Source of the DNA: Nautilus pompilius
Lineage: Eukaryota; Mollusca; Cephalopoda; Nautilida; Nautilidae
DNA: 64,000 bases
Assembly (NCBI GenBank): GCA_018389105.1
Contig: JACATO010000132.1
Span: forward strand, 558,001 to 622,000
Direction of reading: 5' to 3'
Within the stretch, counting starts at the first letter, position 1. Each line of letters starts with the position of its first letter. Below the pieces are notes generated by a model. It was not told the DNA's origin, ran no database searches, and worked only from the letters and a program-made list of their open reading frames with translations. Shown in pieces: positions 12,813 to 26,184 of this stretch. Both the position numbers and the translations under genes were made by a program.

Positions 12813-12897
12813 CTCCTTCAGCTGGCCAGACTCCATCTGTAATGCCAAATTGAATTCTTTTTCCAGTTCAGAAAAATGCTTCCTCATTATTTTTAGC
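12813..12897 (-). CDS. LRRCC1: LRRCC1 exon, coiled coil (LEKEFNLAL)
   Basis: Exon of 85 bp. It has acceptor tttttttctgcag and donor GTTGGT, a weaker match than its neighbours. One base completes the lysine codon split with the previous exon, followed by 28 codons and exit in phase 0. The peptide starts LKIMRKHFSELEKEFNLAL and ends ESGQLKE. The LENEF-IAL type motif occurs at the same place in vertebrate LRRCC1. It splices in frame to LQEAFGK. Confidence 0.88.
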
Positions 12898-13686
12898 CTG
12901 CAGAAAAAAAGAAAAGGAATTGAATAATTAAAGCAAATGTAACTGTAGTAAAAACAAAACAGAAAAATAGACACACATTACACATTTAAAAATTGGAAGT
13001 TTATTAGCCAAAAGGTCATAAACAATAATAAAAGCTAAACCTGTCCAACAGGTGATACAGTACATAAACAAACAGAGAGAAAAGAACATCAATTAGCCCA
13101 CTCAATAAGTAAAATGACTAAAAATAGAACAAACGTTTCTAGGTCAAGGACATCCTTTACAAGAAATTTAATAATTCCTTAGGGTAAAACAGAAGAGAGA
13201 AAACAAAGTTACCACTACTTTGTTAATGTACTATAAAAAAAAACAAAACAAAAACAGAACAAAACTTAGCAATAATGACAAATATTACAAAATAGTTTTT
13301 ACTTACTGATATCTTGCACTAATGCTTTGTGGCTCAGAGTAGAGATTTTATCTCCTGTAGTGAATTCTGAAGATGGGTAACTCATATAAAATGGTATTAT
13401 CCCGCATAACCTACCAGACTTTGGATAGCCGATGGCACTGTGCTGATGGCAGTGACATAAATGTTTAAAATCTGATAATGGTGAACTTAACCAACACACC
13501 ATATGTTTCTCTGCATCACCATGTTTCAACACTGCCCAACTGTTGTTAGGCTGACTCCATCTTAAAGACAGTAGCTTGGATATTTTCCATCACCACATTA
13601 CTAGTAGAACTATCTAATGAACCAAATGTTTCAGCAATCTTTCCCTGCCACCAAAGGTGATCATCCAAAGAACATTAAAACAGAGA

Positions 13687-13722
13687 GACCAACAGGTTGT
13701 GGGTTCCAGACCAGCTAAATCC
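13687..13722 (+). repeat. tRNA-derived SINE fragment (copy 2)
   Basis: CCAACAGGTTGTGGGTTCCAG followed by ACCAGCTAAATCCAC closely matches the B-box neighbourhood of the copy at 4754-4850. The B box here is GGTTCCAGACC at 13702-13712. The upstream head is too diverged to bound. Two matching copies in one window support an interspersed family. Confidence 0.5.
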
Positions 13723-16700
13723 ACTTGCACAATCTGAAAGCTAGAAATGCTGACTACAAATCAACATCAATGAACTCAAAAACAAAGCTAAACCCTGACA
13801 ATGGAATAGGGAACAAAAGACAAAAACATGGATTCAGTAGTTATTTCTATTACTATTACTAAGGAAAAATGCTCAAACAAACTCTCTACTTTCATAAATC
13901 ATGTTGTTTGCAGGTAGATTTCTAAAGACAACTAATTCTAGACACTCAATGTTCTTGGATACAAGAGATGATATACTGAATACCATCACTTTTCTATTCA
14001 TAAGCTGCAACAGCACCCAGTCCATATTTTAAATTATCTAAAGTGAACAATGCCATCCCATGTCTGGTTAGCTCTACCACTTTGAAGTTGACAGATACAA
14101 GGAGGAATGGAATACTGGTCACATCTATTCAGTTTTCTACAAACAAGGAATGGCCCTTTTCTTTTTACAAGTGTTCTCTGCTAATGGGGCACAAGAGATA
14201 TTAAAACCAAACTGCGATGAGCCTACCAACACTGTTTCCAATACTGTCATATGCTAAGAAAGTAACTTCTATGGAACTAACGTTTCCTTGTTACCAAATG
14301 TAAGATGGACATCTGTGCAAAAAGTCTAGAAGCACAGTATGATAAATTACAGTAATACAAAATGCACATTCACTTTAATATCACAGAATATACAAGATTA
14401 TTCCATATTATATTTTTCTGGTTTTCTGTGCAGATACCCAGATGAAACAATGGAGGGTGTGTTGGACTTAAAAAAAATGTAAAAAAAAAGCAAAATATCA
14501 ACTATACTTGAACATCGCTACAATGAAATGCTGAGGATAGCCACAGGAAAATATATTAAAAATGTTACTCTGTTACTTAGTTCTGTTACTAAGGTGATGA
14601 TGGGAAATGCCTGAAAGTGTAGCAGCTGAAGTCTTCTCAAATTATCCCATCAGTATAGGTGCAAAATTCATTAACAAGATAAATTTAAACACATGATAAT
14701 AAAATAAACTTCTGAATAAAATAATAATTGGTAAAAACTAATTAATTACTTGGTAGATTTATGATCAAATGATTATCAAATTAAGAAACCACCAATTGCA
14801 TGGAATTAGAAATTTGGAAAAACAAAAACATAAAAGAAATTTAGTTGTGTATCTATTTTGAAGGGAAAAAAAGGGTTTAATAATGGATGGTACATAGATT
14901 ATGCATGCTAAGATATTCTGGATCAGGTTTTGTAAAAACAAAGAAAAGGAACAAATGCAAGGATTGTTCAAGTATAATCCATAAACTAGAATAAAAACGG
15001 TACAAGTTTTGGAGATAAACTTTTATTGACTCTGTATTCCGGTTTTTAAAAATAATAAAAACATACCTAACAAAAAAAGTTACAAAAGTACAACAAAACT
15101 GAATACAGAATTACCAAAAGCTCTGCTATTTCCATAACTTACAGTGATTAATTCCCATTTAGAGAATGTACCAGCATTATGCAATAAGACTAAATAACTT
15201 ATTAACGTTAAAGTTTTCTAGAACTCAATTAATTATTTTCCAGGAGTATTAGAAAACTTAACAAGAGCATTAAATACATAATTTCACATTAGTAATGAAA
15301 AAGAGAAAATTTCACAGGTGTGTGTGTTAGCCACACAAATTACACAGGTGGGTTTGATAAATGTTGTCTTGTTAATTTGGATTTCATCACATTTACAACC
15401 TTTCATGTGCTGCTGTCCTCACATAACTTTTCCAGTCTGGCATCTCCCATATTTTCAATATCAAACTATCCCTCCCTAGTCCTTATAACTGGCATTGTTT
15501 TGATTGAATGCATATTTTCCTTTTATGTGGCATGGAGTTGTTTTCAAATATTCTACTAAAAGCTTTCAAAATCAAACTCACGAATAAGGAAAATTGCTGG
15601 GTTTGTTTACAAAACTTTTAAAAAAAAGTGTTTTCTCTAAATGAAATGATAGCATATTTACAAGATATTAGTACAAAATAAGCTGGTGATATAGCTAGAA
15701 CTTTGTGGAAACCTGCATAAACACAAAGCAAGTTCAATCAGAGAATTTTTTTTTTTTTTGATTTTCATTATTGATGATTGAAACATTTTAAAGCCATTAT
15801 TGAGAAACTTAATTATCCACAATATTCATTTATAATATTTATAAAATATGACTTATAATGACATAAAAGTTTCAGCTTGTTTTTATTAGTCAATCTATGA
15901 CAATGCTCAAAGATGACCAGTGTGCCACAACAACATGCATGCCATCATTACTGAAGATCTTGAGGTTCACATGTCAGACATTTTCCAAAAGTTTAAGTCA
16001 ATTGTGAGTCTTCTAAGAAGTCTTCTCAAAGTGGAAAAATTCTGAATTACAAATTTAGTCATCATCATCAAATCAGGTTCTTTTTTTAACTGTTGGAAGG
16101 AACTCTGCACGACTACAGAGAGTAATCTGTAAACAACGGTTTACAGAATAAGAGGGGGCAAATGGAATAAAATTACCCACCCAAAAATACTTTAAAATCT
16201 CACTGCAGACAGAAACTGATGTTTTTTTTTTTTTAAAAAAAAAATAATAATAGGTAGCCTAATGCATGTCCCAGTCAATTTTCACCAGGAAGAAAAGATA
16301 TGTATATATATAAAAAAAAATTAGCTGCTGTTATTATTACATGCGAGAACAAACATCAACTAGTATAACAGCAGTCGATTAAAGTCATACCACGGAGTAG
16401 TTGCTTCCCAAAGTTCTTACACTGGACACCAACAATTAAGACACATAATATGTCACTTAAAGATAAATTGCCTTTTTAACAATAGACGATGAAAAATGAA
16501 AAAAAAAGGAAAAAAAAGAGGCTTTTATGTAGTAACTGTCATGTGAAGCAAATAAAAAAAAATCAAGGAGTTTCACAGCAGAATGTTAAAAAACTCATTT
16601 TCCCTAGCAAGTTGGGTGTAGAAAATTGAATAATCTACTTTCAGTAAAATCTTCAAAGAACTGTTGTTTCCTGTGACAGTTTCTCAACAATTCATAACAG

Positions 16701-19159
16701 CACCAAATAACAGCAAACAAAAGATGATTTGCCAGGTTTCTCCAAACATTAACCTGAAATCTGCTTTAAAAGATTGGTAGACATTTTACAGCATTGTTTG
16801 GGAAGGTTTTCTAAATTATTGGCATCCAAAAGCCATATTCAGATTGTGGTCTTGCAAATGAGAAGAAACCTTTTCTGGACAGGAACTCAGTTGAGACCTG
16901 ATCTTCAAAATGCAACAGGTGTCAATATCTGAACCTAAACTATATGTATTCAGTTTGAAACTAGTGGTATACAGTGAAGAAAAGCCTGTATCTGCATACT
17001 AATAACCATAGACCACTGCAGGGTGATGGGACTAGGTTGTATTGAACTGCTACTTTTTATGAGCCCTGCTTTTGTCTACACCTATGACTGCTACAGTGGT
17101 TGCTCATTGGTGGTATGATAGCTTGGAGGGCAAGACTGAGCAATTTACCCCAGGTTGGGGCGAGTCGTAACACACATCGAGTTAAGTGGTTACACCAAAA
17201 TTATACACAGAAAGAGGAATTCTGTTGGGCATCAAACTGGATAAAAACCTTTAAGTGAGTAAAACTCCAACATTTTCCCCTGTTAGATTCTGGTGTCTTC
17301 AGGTTCTCTGATTGATAAAGTTGGATGATGCTTCATGAAAGAGCCAAACCAATCTGGTCCAGAACTTTCGTTAAGTTACCACGAATCTGGAGCTTTAATG
17401 TTATATCTTTTACCAGCTCAAAAGGAGATATCTTGCGGTCCTTAGGAGGATAATCCACAGAAAATCTTTGACAATTCCCCCCCCCATAGTCTTCTATTTA
17501 TTTTATTTCTGTAAACATTTTCCAGGTTCTATAAAAAAAAATTAGCTGAATTATTAAAAATCCAATATTGTGGACAGAGAAGCATCAGAATAAGATGGAG
17601 AAGACTAAAGACATTAAATTCTTACCGAAAGTAATTTTATTTTCAACTTTCTCTTCCCTGGAAACTGGGATTTTTATGAACAATCGAGATCCACACATGG
17701 AACGGCAAAAATGATGCTCTTATTGTTTGACTTGACTTAAAGAAATCTTTGTTTGTATTTAATTCGAATCATGAAAACAAATACCGTATGTACTGATTTA
17801 CTGACCAGAGGACTTATTTACCTTTTGTTACAACCCAAGACAATGCAGTATTGTGCCCGGCCTAAATGGTTAACCTTGATAAAATATAGCGGCAGAAACA
17901 CCAAAAGTCAAAACATTTGAGCCTCGCAAGTGAAAAGCAAAACAGCACTTTTCAACAGGTAAATATTCACTTTTATAGTGTAAAAATAGAACCCCTCCCA
18001 GTGTGAGGAGCATCAGTGGGTTTCTTTCCAATTAATTCCCACAACAAATGTATTGAGTAAAGCCTTTTCAAAGAACATGAACACTGCTAAAACCATATAC
18101 TTACAAGGTATAGACAGTGTTACAACCTACCTCTGTTACTTTAAACCTTGGTCTTCCCTTTATATATTAAAACTGAAGAACTTCAATGCATCTGACTGTA
18201 GCCAAGTTTATTTTAATAAATAACAGTATAATAAGAAACAATAGAAATATTTAATACCAAGACTGTCAGACTGTACAATTCCATAGAAAATTATCCATGA
18301 AAATGTTCTTTGTATCTTATACCACATAAAACAATGCATACAAATGTTTTTTTACTAGTTCTACTTCTGTGATAACCACAGCACAACAAAAACAACAGTT
18401 TTGGGGTTGCAACTGTAAACACATTAAGACAAGGAAGGTAGTACTGACAACCAGTGCCATAGTTGTGTTGTGCAAGAGCTGCCCATGTTTATCGGCATTG
18501 CTACAGTTGACGAGCAATGCCTCAATGATACCAGCTAAGAATTTAATAAACAAAACACATTAACCATGTAAAAGATGTCAGCTGTAATGAAGCAGTGTAT
18601 ATTAACACAGTCCAATATATTAAGTACACATTTAAAAAAACACGAAGAATACAAAGCATGAATAATATCAAATTTATTCAGAAAATTTCTGAAAAACCAG
18701 GTGAGAACTATTATGGATTTAATATTAAAGTTTGTTCATTTACTTCATTACAAAAAACATTTTTGAAATGCCGTTATCATTAGCTTTAAGAGGGTTTTAA
18801 TAAATTTAATCCTTTGATACTCTTTGACTATTGGTGATGAGCTTTCTTGTCAAGATGGGAAAAAAATAAAAAGAAAAACAGTTACTGGACATAGGAGTTG
18901 TGCACAGTGTTCAGTTGTGTGTCATAGCCATACAGGAGTATGGCATTTATCAGGATTCTCACAACAGCTTTTTATACTCCCCTTTCAAAACAGATAAAAC
19001 AAATGATGGCAGTATTCAAAGTATCAATATGGAAATACTTACCTTATCTATATACTTGGTAATGCATGCTTGGTAATGCATGATCATTAAATGAATTATA
19101 AATAGTAGTGGTATACATAAATATCAATATTACTATTACTGCCAAAGTGAATTCACTTC

Positions 19160-20090
19160 AGAACTGTTTCGCTCATAATTCATACTGCATTTGAAACAGG
19201 TGTAAATGCATATTTAGCTCTCACTTTGGCACATACATAATCCAAAAAGCTAAATGTCTCAAAAACATGTCTCTTTTGGGAGCTAGTTTTATCAAAGAAT
19301 CTGACTTCCAAGTCACTCTTTGATATCTCTGTAACTTCATCTTTGTCCAGTTTCTTCTCACATTGTAGCTGAAACATAGCAATTCTGTGATGTGAATTCT
19401 GGAAATTTCAATTCATTGTTATCTCCTATGCCATCTAGACCATAGAGTACCCCCATCTTGAAATTTTTCCTCTTCACATCAGAAGATGGAGTGGTTCAGT
19501 TTTTCTCACGTGTCTGCCTTCCATCTACCATCCAACTTCTCTTGAATATTTTGCTTAAACGGCTAATGTTTTGGTTAGGACAGTTTTCTCCCTAGAGTGG
19601 TATGGAGTCATGTGGCCCAGCACGTCAGTCAAAACAAACAGTTGCCTCATCCAAGTTTCTGATTTGAGCAAAGTGGAGTTGCTGCATTCTATTGAAATAT
19701 CTGTGGCCACAAAAATTAACATTGGCTTGAGTTTCATCTTTTTCTCATGTGATCTGTATGCCATGATCATGACACTCAGAAAATCAGTTCAATAGTTGTT
19801 GATCTCTTTCAGAATCTTACATTTTTTGACCATCTCCATGTGGCCACTTAGTCTTGGCCATGTTCATAATCAGTTTTCACTTATCATCGGCTTGTTGTAG
19901 CAACTCTTAAACTAATTTCCTTCCCAAATCAAATTGCTTTGCTGCATCACTAATTGATATATATATATATTTTCCATAATTTGCAGCATCTAACTCTACC
20001 TTGTTTGTGTAGCTTGCCAGCTTTGGAATTTTAATTTGTGATTCTAACTCTTTTATATCCTTCATGTACAAGGTTTCCTTTGCTTGGGTG
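19160..20090 (-). pseudogene. hAT-type transposase relic (ZBED/GTF2IRD2-like)
   Basis: Read on the minus strand in several frames, the segment near 19.6 kb gives LFVLTDVLGHMTPYHSREKT. This resembles the FLTDVL-HLN-LN-LQGK block of the hAT superfamily found in ZBED5/GTF2IRD2-type proteins. Downstream at 19.38-19.18 kb, FQLQCEKKLDKDEV resembles the following ELQ-block, and FSFLDYVCAKVRAKYAF continues it. The upstream piece at 20.08-19.91 kb (KELESQIKIPKLASYTNK) is less clear. Frames are broken many times, and the TAG/AGT microsatellite at 20102-20124 lies at its edge. No termini were found. Confidence 0.45.
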
Positions 20091-20101
20091 AACATATAGA
20101 A

Positions 20102-20124
20102 AAGTAGTAGTAGTAGTAGTAGTA
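20102..20124 (+). repeat. (AGT)n microsatellite
   Basis: About seven to eight perfect AGT repeats. Confidence 0.95.
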
Positions 20125-23100
20125 AAAGAAGACGACAACCTAATATGGTAAAAGTACAATAAATTATTGCCTCACAAATAAACACGTGTTACTTAAATAT
20201 TATCTCCCATGATCAGCAATGCCACAATCACATATCCAAACGAGGAACACTTTTTGAAGTATTACCAAACAAGGCAATATCCAGTGAATGTTATGGAGGA
20301 CACAATGTAAGTATGTAGATAGGTAAGTGTATCAACAAACAAAAAGCAAATATTACAAATAAAGAACATGGTTATCATAAATGCTTTAATCATGAAAATG
20401 ACTTTGAGATAGGCTACAACTGATCTGAACTGAAAAGGCTGATTTTAACTTAGCATCTTGTTCAATAGTTGATATTCATGTGCTGAAAAATTCCAAACAG
20501 ACTGACTGAGAATTTATTGGAAAAATTCATAAAATCAGTGTTTTTTTTGATAACTTTTATGAATAAAATAGGGAAGATATTAAAGTGTAGACAGCAATTA
20601 GAATCAATGCATTATTTGTTTTACAATTATTGCTATGATTGCTATGGTCTCTTGCTTTTCAACCATCCATTTATTTTTAAAAAATAAAATTTGGAAGCTT
20701 GATATGTTGCAGGATTTTCCCAAACCTATCAGCATAATTTTTTTTTCCACCATGTAAAAAAACAAACAATTTGCTTCTTAAAAATTTGTTTTTTCTTCAA
20801 AGTTTAGTGCTAAATCTCCCCCCCCCCTTCTCCTTACAGGTGGAGATAAATTATCTAAATGTGGGTTGATTTTTTAATGTTTCGGAATAAATACTTGGTG
20901 AATGTGAGTGAATAAGGTAAAAAAACTTTGGCTAAGTCTCCTGATTTTATCAGCTTGTTTTGGCACAGTTGCATATTTCTGATAAAATCTAAAATTCATC
21001 AGAAAAGAATTTGCATCTCTGGGTAAGCACAGAAAATAATTCCAAGCTGTGAGTGTCAGAAAATTTACGAAACCTCTTGGGTGAGGCCAGTGCTTGCAGG
21101 GCCTTAGTACGTATGCACTGTTAAACAAGGACAGCTGGAGTTGATGGAAGTTGAGAGAGTGCAGCATTTCTTTCAAAAAGATCAGAAATGTTGAAAGTTT
21201 CAACAAAGTTTGTGAGAGCACAAAACTGGCAAATGAAACACATAACTCAAGCACATGACTAACTAATAAGGTAAAGAAAAATAATTAGTTAAACTTAATA
21301 GAATAATATATATAATAATGTAAAACCATATAGAAGAATTAGTCTAACTATTGTGTAAGCATGTAGAGAGTATGAGGAGAGAGAATGCAAAAATATTAAA
21401 ATGAAATTGTAAAGCTACTTTGCTGATGCTACCCTTTGTTATCATTCACAACAAATAATTAACAGGCAGCACAGTTGGCATAGAACATCAGGATAGAAAG
21501 GCTTTCCCAAATACATCTTCACTAGGAAGAATTGCTTAGCTGACTTTTAGAAATGTTTTAAATTGACTTCATTTAATTGTAGTAATCAGAAAACAGGTTT
21601 CATCAAAGAGTTTGTTTTTGTTAGTTTATTTGTTTTAAGGGGCCAGAAAGCTATTATAGCTAATGTAAGGCTCCCAGAGTCTCAGACAAGAGAAGTATCT
21701 ATGAATAAGATTTTACACTACCACTAAACAACCAATGCCGGTAGTTAATCCCATTAATTAATAATCCCATAACCAAAAAAATCTCTTCCTAATATTGAGA
21801 TATGTAAGAATTTAAACACATTTATAAATGTGGCCCTAATATTACTAAAAAAGCCCCCAAACTAAGTAAATCCATTAGTTGTTGTGCACCGGCATCTACA
21901 AGGTAAATATTCCCTGAAGAAGTGCTTGCAATCCTGCATTATACGGCACCCAACACTTCAGACATTGGCAGCGAAAACCCTAATGGAAGTTTTCAATATT
22001 GGATGTGGGAGTAAACCAGAGTAAAGAAAACAGTATAGCTGGATAAGGACAGAGAATGAACCGTACCTTTCATATGGGAAGTGTACTTGAACCTTAAACT
22101 TAGGGACTCTAGTGGATTACTATGCTTCCCAGTGATTTTAATCATTCGGTACATTCTAAATTTTCAAGATACTAAACCAATATAGTGAACTGATGCTGAA
22201 CTCAGTAGTAATTCAAGGTTCAACTTTGGTACAAGAGATAAAGTCAGTAAAGTGAATGAAAAGCAAACTTGAAAAACATTTCCTACTTTATTATTACTAA
22301 TGGTCTAATGGAGAAGCCACCTTTTAAGCTGCTCTTGCCTGCATGGATAGCAACATTAGTTTTACAATTACATTCCACTTTACTGACATTACAAATTCAG
22401 CAGTCCTGGTCACATGTTGTGTACATATGCAATTAAATATTTTAATAGGCTGCTTTATGTAAGAAATATGAAAATTTCCACTGGAGATTCCACAATCATT
22501 GTCATCACTGTAGATCTATAAAAGCTGAAAGTTGATATCAGATAAAAAAAAAAAGACTGATAATTTATAGTAATGAACCAACCAGTAAGATGTAATTTTG
22601 GAGGAAGGGAGATAATGAAGAAAAAGATATAAGAACCTACCAGCAAGAAAGTGCATGTTTTATTTTAAAAATAAATAAATAAATCTGTTTTCTACTTTCA
22701 TTACCTGGTTTGGCAAAGCATTCAAGGTAGATACCACATGAGTAATAAATGAAATGATACAAACTATTCATTCTAACATACTTATCTAATTTGGAAAATT
22801 CAATCCTAGAAGAGAGTTTGCAAACTTTAATCATGTCCCCCATCAAAATGTTTGGAGCCTAAACTAGATAGTCAAAAAGTCTTTATTGCTAATCATCCAA
22901 TTATATCTTAGATATTAATATCCACAAAAGGTGAAACCACAAACTCCAAAAGAGGCCAGATCCTGTCCAAAGCTAAGACACTTGCATCTTATTTCCATTT
23001 GTTGGAACAGTCTATGATTTAAATTTGACTGCATACTCATAACAGAAATCCAATGTAATTGCAGGTGTGCTCAAACAAAAATGAGTTCAAATTTATCCAG

Positions 23101-24637
23101 CTAAAGTCACAAAACTGTATAGTTTAAAAATAGAGAAATAAAATACACATTTGAGGCAAATCACGCATAACCATGATGAATTCCTGCTGCTGTGTAAACA
23201 TGACATAAAGCCAAATGCTTAGTCTGTTTGTACAATATGCAGATAAGAGGAGACTTTTAGCTGATTAGCATTTTTAAAACCTCACACGTTCAACATCATC
23301 TTATCTCTGATCTGCCAGTAAAAATAGTCTCAAGCTCTTGTGGTGACCTGAAATAACATTGCCACACCAAGGAGATAAAGTACACAGGAGAGAAATGACA
23401 AAGATAATATCATGTTTCAGATTTTAGAAGCTTTTAGGTTTTGCCATAGCTCAAGAAGAATAGAATCAAGAGAGGTGATAATGGTTTGTAATGCCATCCG
23501 TTAAAAGCATCTTACAGAAGAGGCACCAAAGAGCTATTCCAAATGGACAGTCTGTAAAGTTTGTCATTTGAATGAGAAACTGAATACACATTAAAAATTT
23601 TCAAAAAATTTTAAATTTCTGAAGTGTAGTGTACAGCATTCAGTTGCAACGTTATTATAAGGAAAAAGAACATGGTTCATAATACAAATGTAAAATGACA
23701 TAATCAGTTTGTTTCATCTTTGGACAGAGCTAACAAATATTAGCCTCAATAAGTAGTTTGAGACCCCATCTACTGCATGCCATGTTTCAGAGATTCTGAG
23801 TACAGATTAGAAAGCAAGGATCACACCGGTACGGCCGAGCTACCACTGACTTATGATAAAGTCGGGCTAACAAAAGCATTTGGCATAAGAAAAAAAAAAG
23901 CACATCAGGGAATATTTTTATCCCCATAATTTTTATAATTTTGAAACAATCAACTCTGTTAATAAGTAGATTTGTACTTCCTAAAGTTTAATGACAACAT
24001 TTCTAATTTGATCCCTTCTCTCAGCTGTTTGCCAATATACAAAAATTCTTCTCTGGATCACCATTTGTAAGAGCCTTCCCCCCTCAGAATAACAAATCTA
24101 ATTAAGGATATGTCTATGTTAAAATGTGCAGAGACGTCATATCTTGCAGACATTATTAGCTTTTGTTCAAAAGAAGTGATGCCTTTATCAACTGAAAATT
24201 TTGGGCTGATGGTTAGAGATTTGTCTAAATGGAAATCCATTTTGGTTATTAGCTTTGGATAAATGGTTTTAACACCCATTCCCAGCAGTGATGAGAAAAC
24301 ATTTGAAGTATTCTCTTGAAGATGAACTAATCTTAATTAGAACCTGTAAAGCATCTATATCAGTTGAATTTCCCTATTATGGTTTACAGATATTTCAGTA
24401 AAGAACAAGAAATTCTATTAAAATATTTTAAATCTTTAAAAAAAAATTTTTGAACATTTTCCAGGTAGTACATTATTTTAGTTTTGAGAAAAATACATTA
24501 AAAAACAAGAAATAACTAATGGGTTGTACTGGTGTTGAAAAACAGAATCCAAACCAGTGATGGAAATGGAGGAGGTACACAGCCTGTACCTACTTCTCAA
24601 TTTCCCCCTTTTTTATGTTCAATCTCTGAAGTTTTAG

Positions 24638-24691
24638 TTTTCAGCAACAGAGAGGATATGGTCAGTAATGCAGAGGTAGGTGGGTCCTTAG
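24638..24691 (+). repeat. 54-bp dispersed duplicate, copy 1
   Basis: Begins TTTTCAGCAACAGAGAGGAT and ends GGTGGGTCCTTAG. A close copy lies at 25230-25283 in the same orientation, about 0.6 kb downstream. Both flank or enter the hAT relic region, so this may be an internal duplication of the element. Confidence 0.8.
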
Positions 24692-25229
24692 GAAGTGATG
24701 ATAACGAGATTAAATTTAAACTTCTAACTATGAAACCATTCATAATTAGTGATAGAGGGCCTATATCATTTATATCAAAATAGATTTAATGATAACCATG
24801 GTCATGACCTAGTGACCTCGTAATGACCTCTCCACCTTCACAGAAGACTTAATTACAACCTGTGTTTTTTTAGCTATTGTTCAATTGTTTCGTAACTGTT
24901 GATGGTAAGAAACTCACACGGACAAGAATTGGTTCAAAGACAGGTTTACTAATGTCTGTTGGACACGAAAATACATATAAACAACGTTGTCACAACAAAT
25001 TAAGAAAACCGGAGGTGCCCCTGTTTTAGGACTTTCTATTGGTAGATATTATAATATATGATAATACAACAGCTATTAATTATAAATGATATATATTATA
25101 TGTGACTTTCTGATAAGACTCCGTAACAACCAAATTAAGTGTTTTTCTGCACTTAATTATAAAAATATAAAACTTTCTCCCATCAATATATTTTAAAAGC
25201 TTCATGTGGAGAGAATATACTAGATTTAT

Positions 25230-25283
25230 TTTTCAGCAACAGAGAGAATATGGTCAGTAATATAGAGGTAGGTTGGTCCTTAG
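25230..25283 (+). repeat. 54-bp dispersed duplicate, copy 2
   Basis: Direct copy of 24638-24691 with a few substitutions, such as AGAATATGG for GGATATGG and TATAGAGG for TGCAGAGG. The flanking sequences are not shared. Confidence 0.8.
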
Positions 25284-25289
25284 AGAGAC

Positions 25290-25716
25290 ATTTTCACACA
25301 TTTTATTGTCAAAATGTTTAGATATTAATATTCCAGAAAATTCAATTTTTACCTTTGGGGATAATGGTATCGAAGAAATGGCAGATCAGTTTGGCTTAAA
25401 TGGTAGGCTATGTATCAGAGCCTACAAATAATTTAAGGATTCTAAAGGAAAAACAGTTTCTGCATATCTTCAGCAGCTGCTAATGACTGTAAGTACGATT
25501 CTGGTGTCAACGCAGAATGTGAAAGAAGCTTCAGTGGAATGAATTTATGTATGTCGCCACAACATGCATGACCTGAAATTGATCATCTTTCAACTCTACT
25601 CTTTATTAAGTTAGTGGGACATCCTCTGTCAAGATTAAACCCCAAAGAATATGTGAAGACATGGCTTTTTAGTGGCAGAAGGCATGCTGAAGAAACAGCA
25701 TGCAGAAAGAGGTGAT
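25290..25716 (+). pseudogene. hAT-type transposase C-terminal relic
   Basis: Plus-strand frames give FGDNGIEEMADQF near 25360, then VNAECERSFSGMN near 25510, LSTLLFIKLVGHPLSRLNP near 25590 and YVKTWLFSGRRHAEE near 25650. This is the hAT dimerisation domain (A-ECERGFS-MN ... LMFIK-NGP ... W). At least two frameshifts separate the parts. The N-terminal half is absent, unless the unassigned 83-codon frame at 24532-24783 belongs to it. Only the C-terminal third of a typical hAT transposase is recognisable. Confidence 0.72.
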
Positions 25717-25864
25717 GACAGAAAAAAATGATTATATATCCTTATAAGACATTCTGTACTGAGTCTAATACATTTGACTGCTGCATTTGTTCTTTAATGA
25801 ATAAGTAGAAATTGTAGAATTTACTTATATATTGCATGATCACCAAAAGTTGATGTGCGTAAGT

Positions 25865-25915
25865 GCACGTGTGTGTGTGTGTCTCTTTCTCTCTCTTCTG
25901 TCTGTCTGTCTTTTC
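25865..25915 (+). repeat. (GT)n/(CT)n simple repeat
   Basis: A run of GT repeats is followed by CT-rich and TGTC-rich simple sequence. Confidence 0.9.
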
Positions 25916-26184
25916 TCCTTTTCACAAGCGTGTACCTTGTTCCTAAAACCCATTTCCATTCCTGATCCAAATTGAAATGGAGTCTGACCATAGTATGACA
26001 GAAACAATCAACAGGTTTTGTGTGTATTAATTAAATTTTGAGTGATAACAATTTTTTTTTGTTTTGCCATTCTCAAAAATTAAAAAAAAACAAAAAAGTG
26101 AAACATATACATGACATTACATTTAAACAAGTGTTATCTGCAACTTGAAAAAAAAATTGCTCAATTTAAGATGAATAATTAAAG

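Noticed and set aside
20874-21254. 126-codon minus-strand frame
   Set aside because: Hydrophobic, background-like composition with no motif or splice context. Treated as fortuitous.
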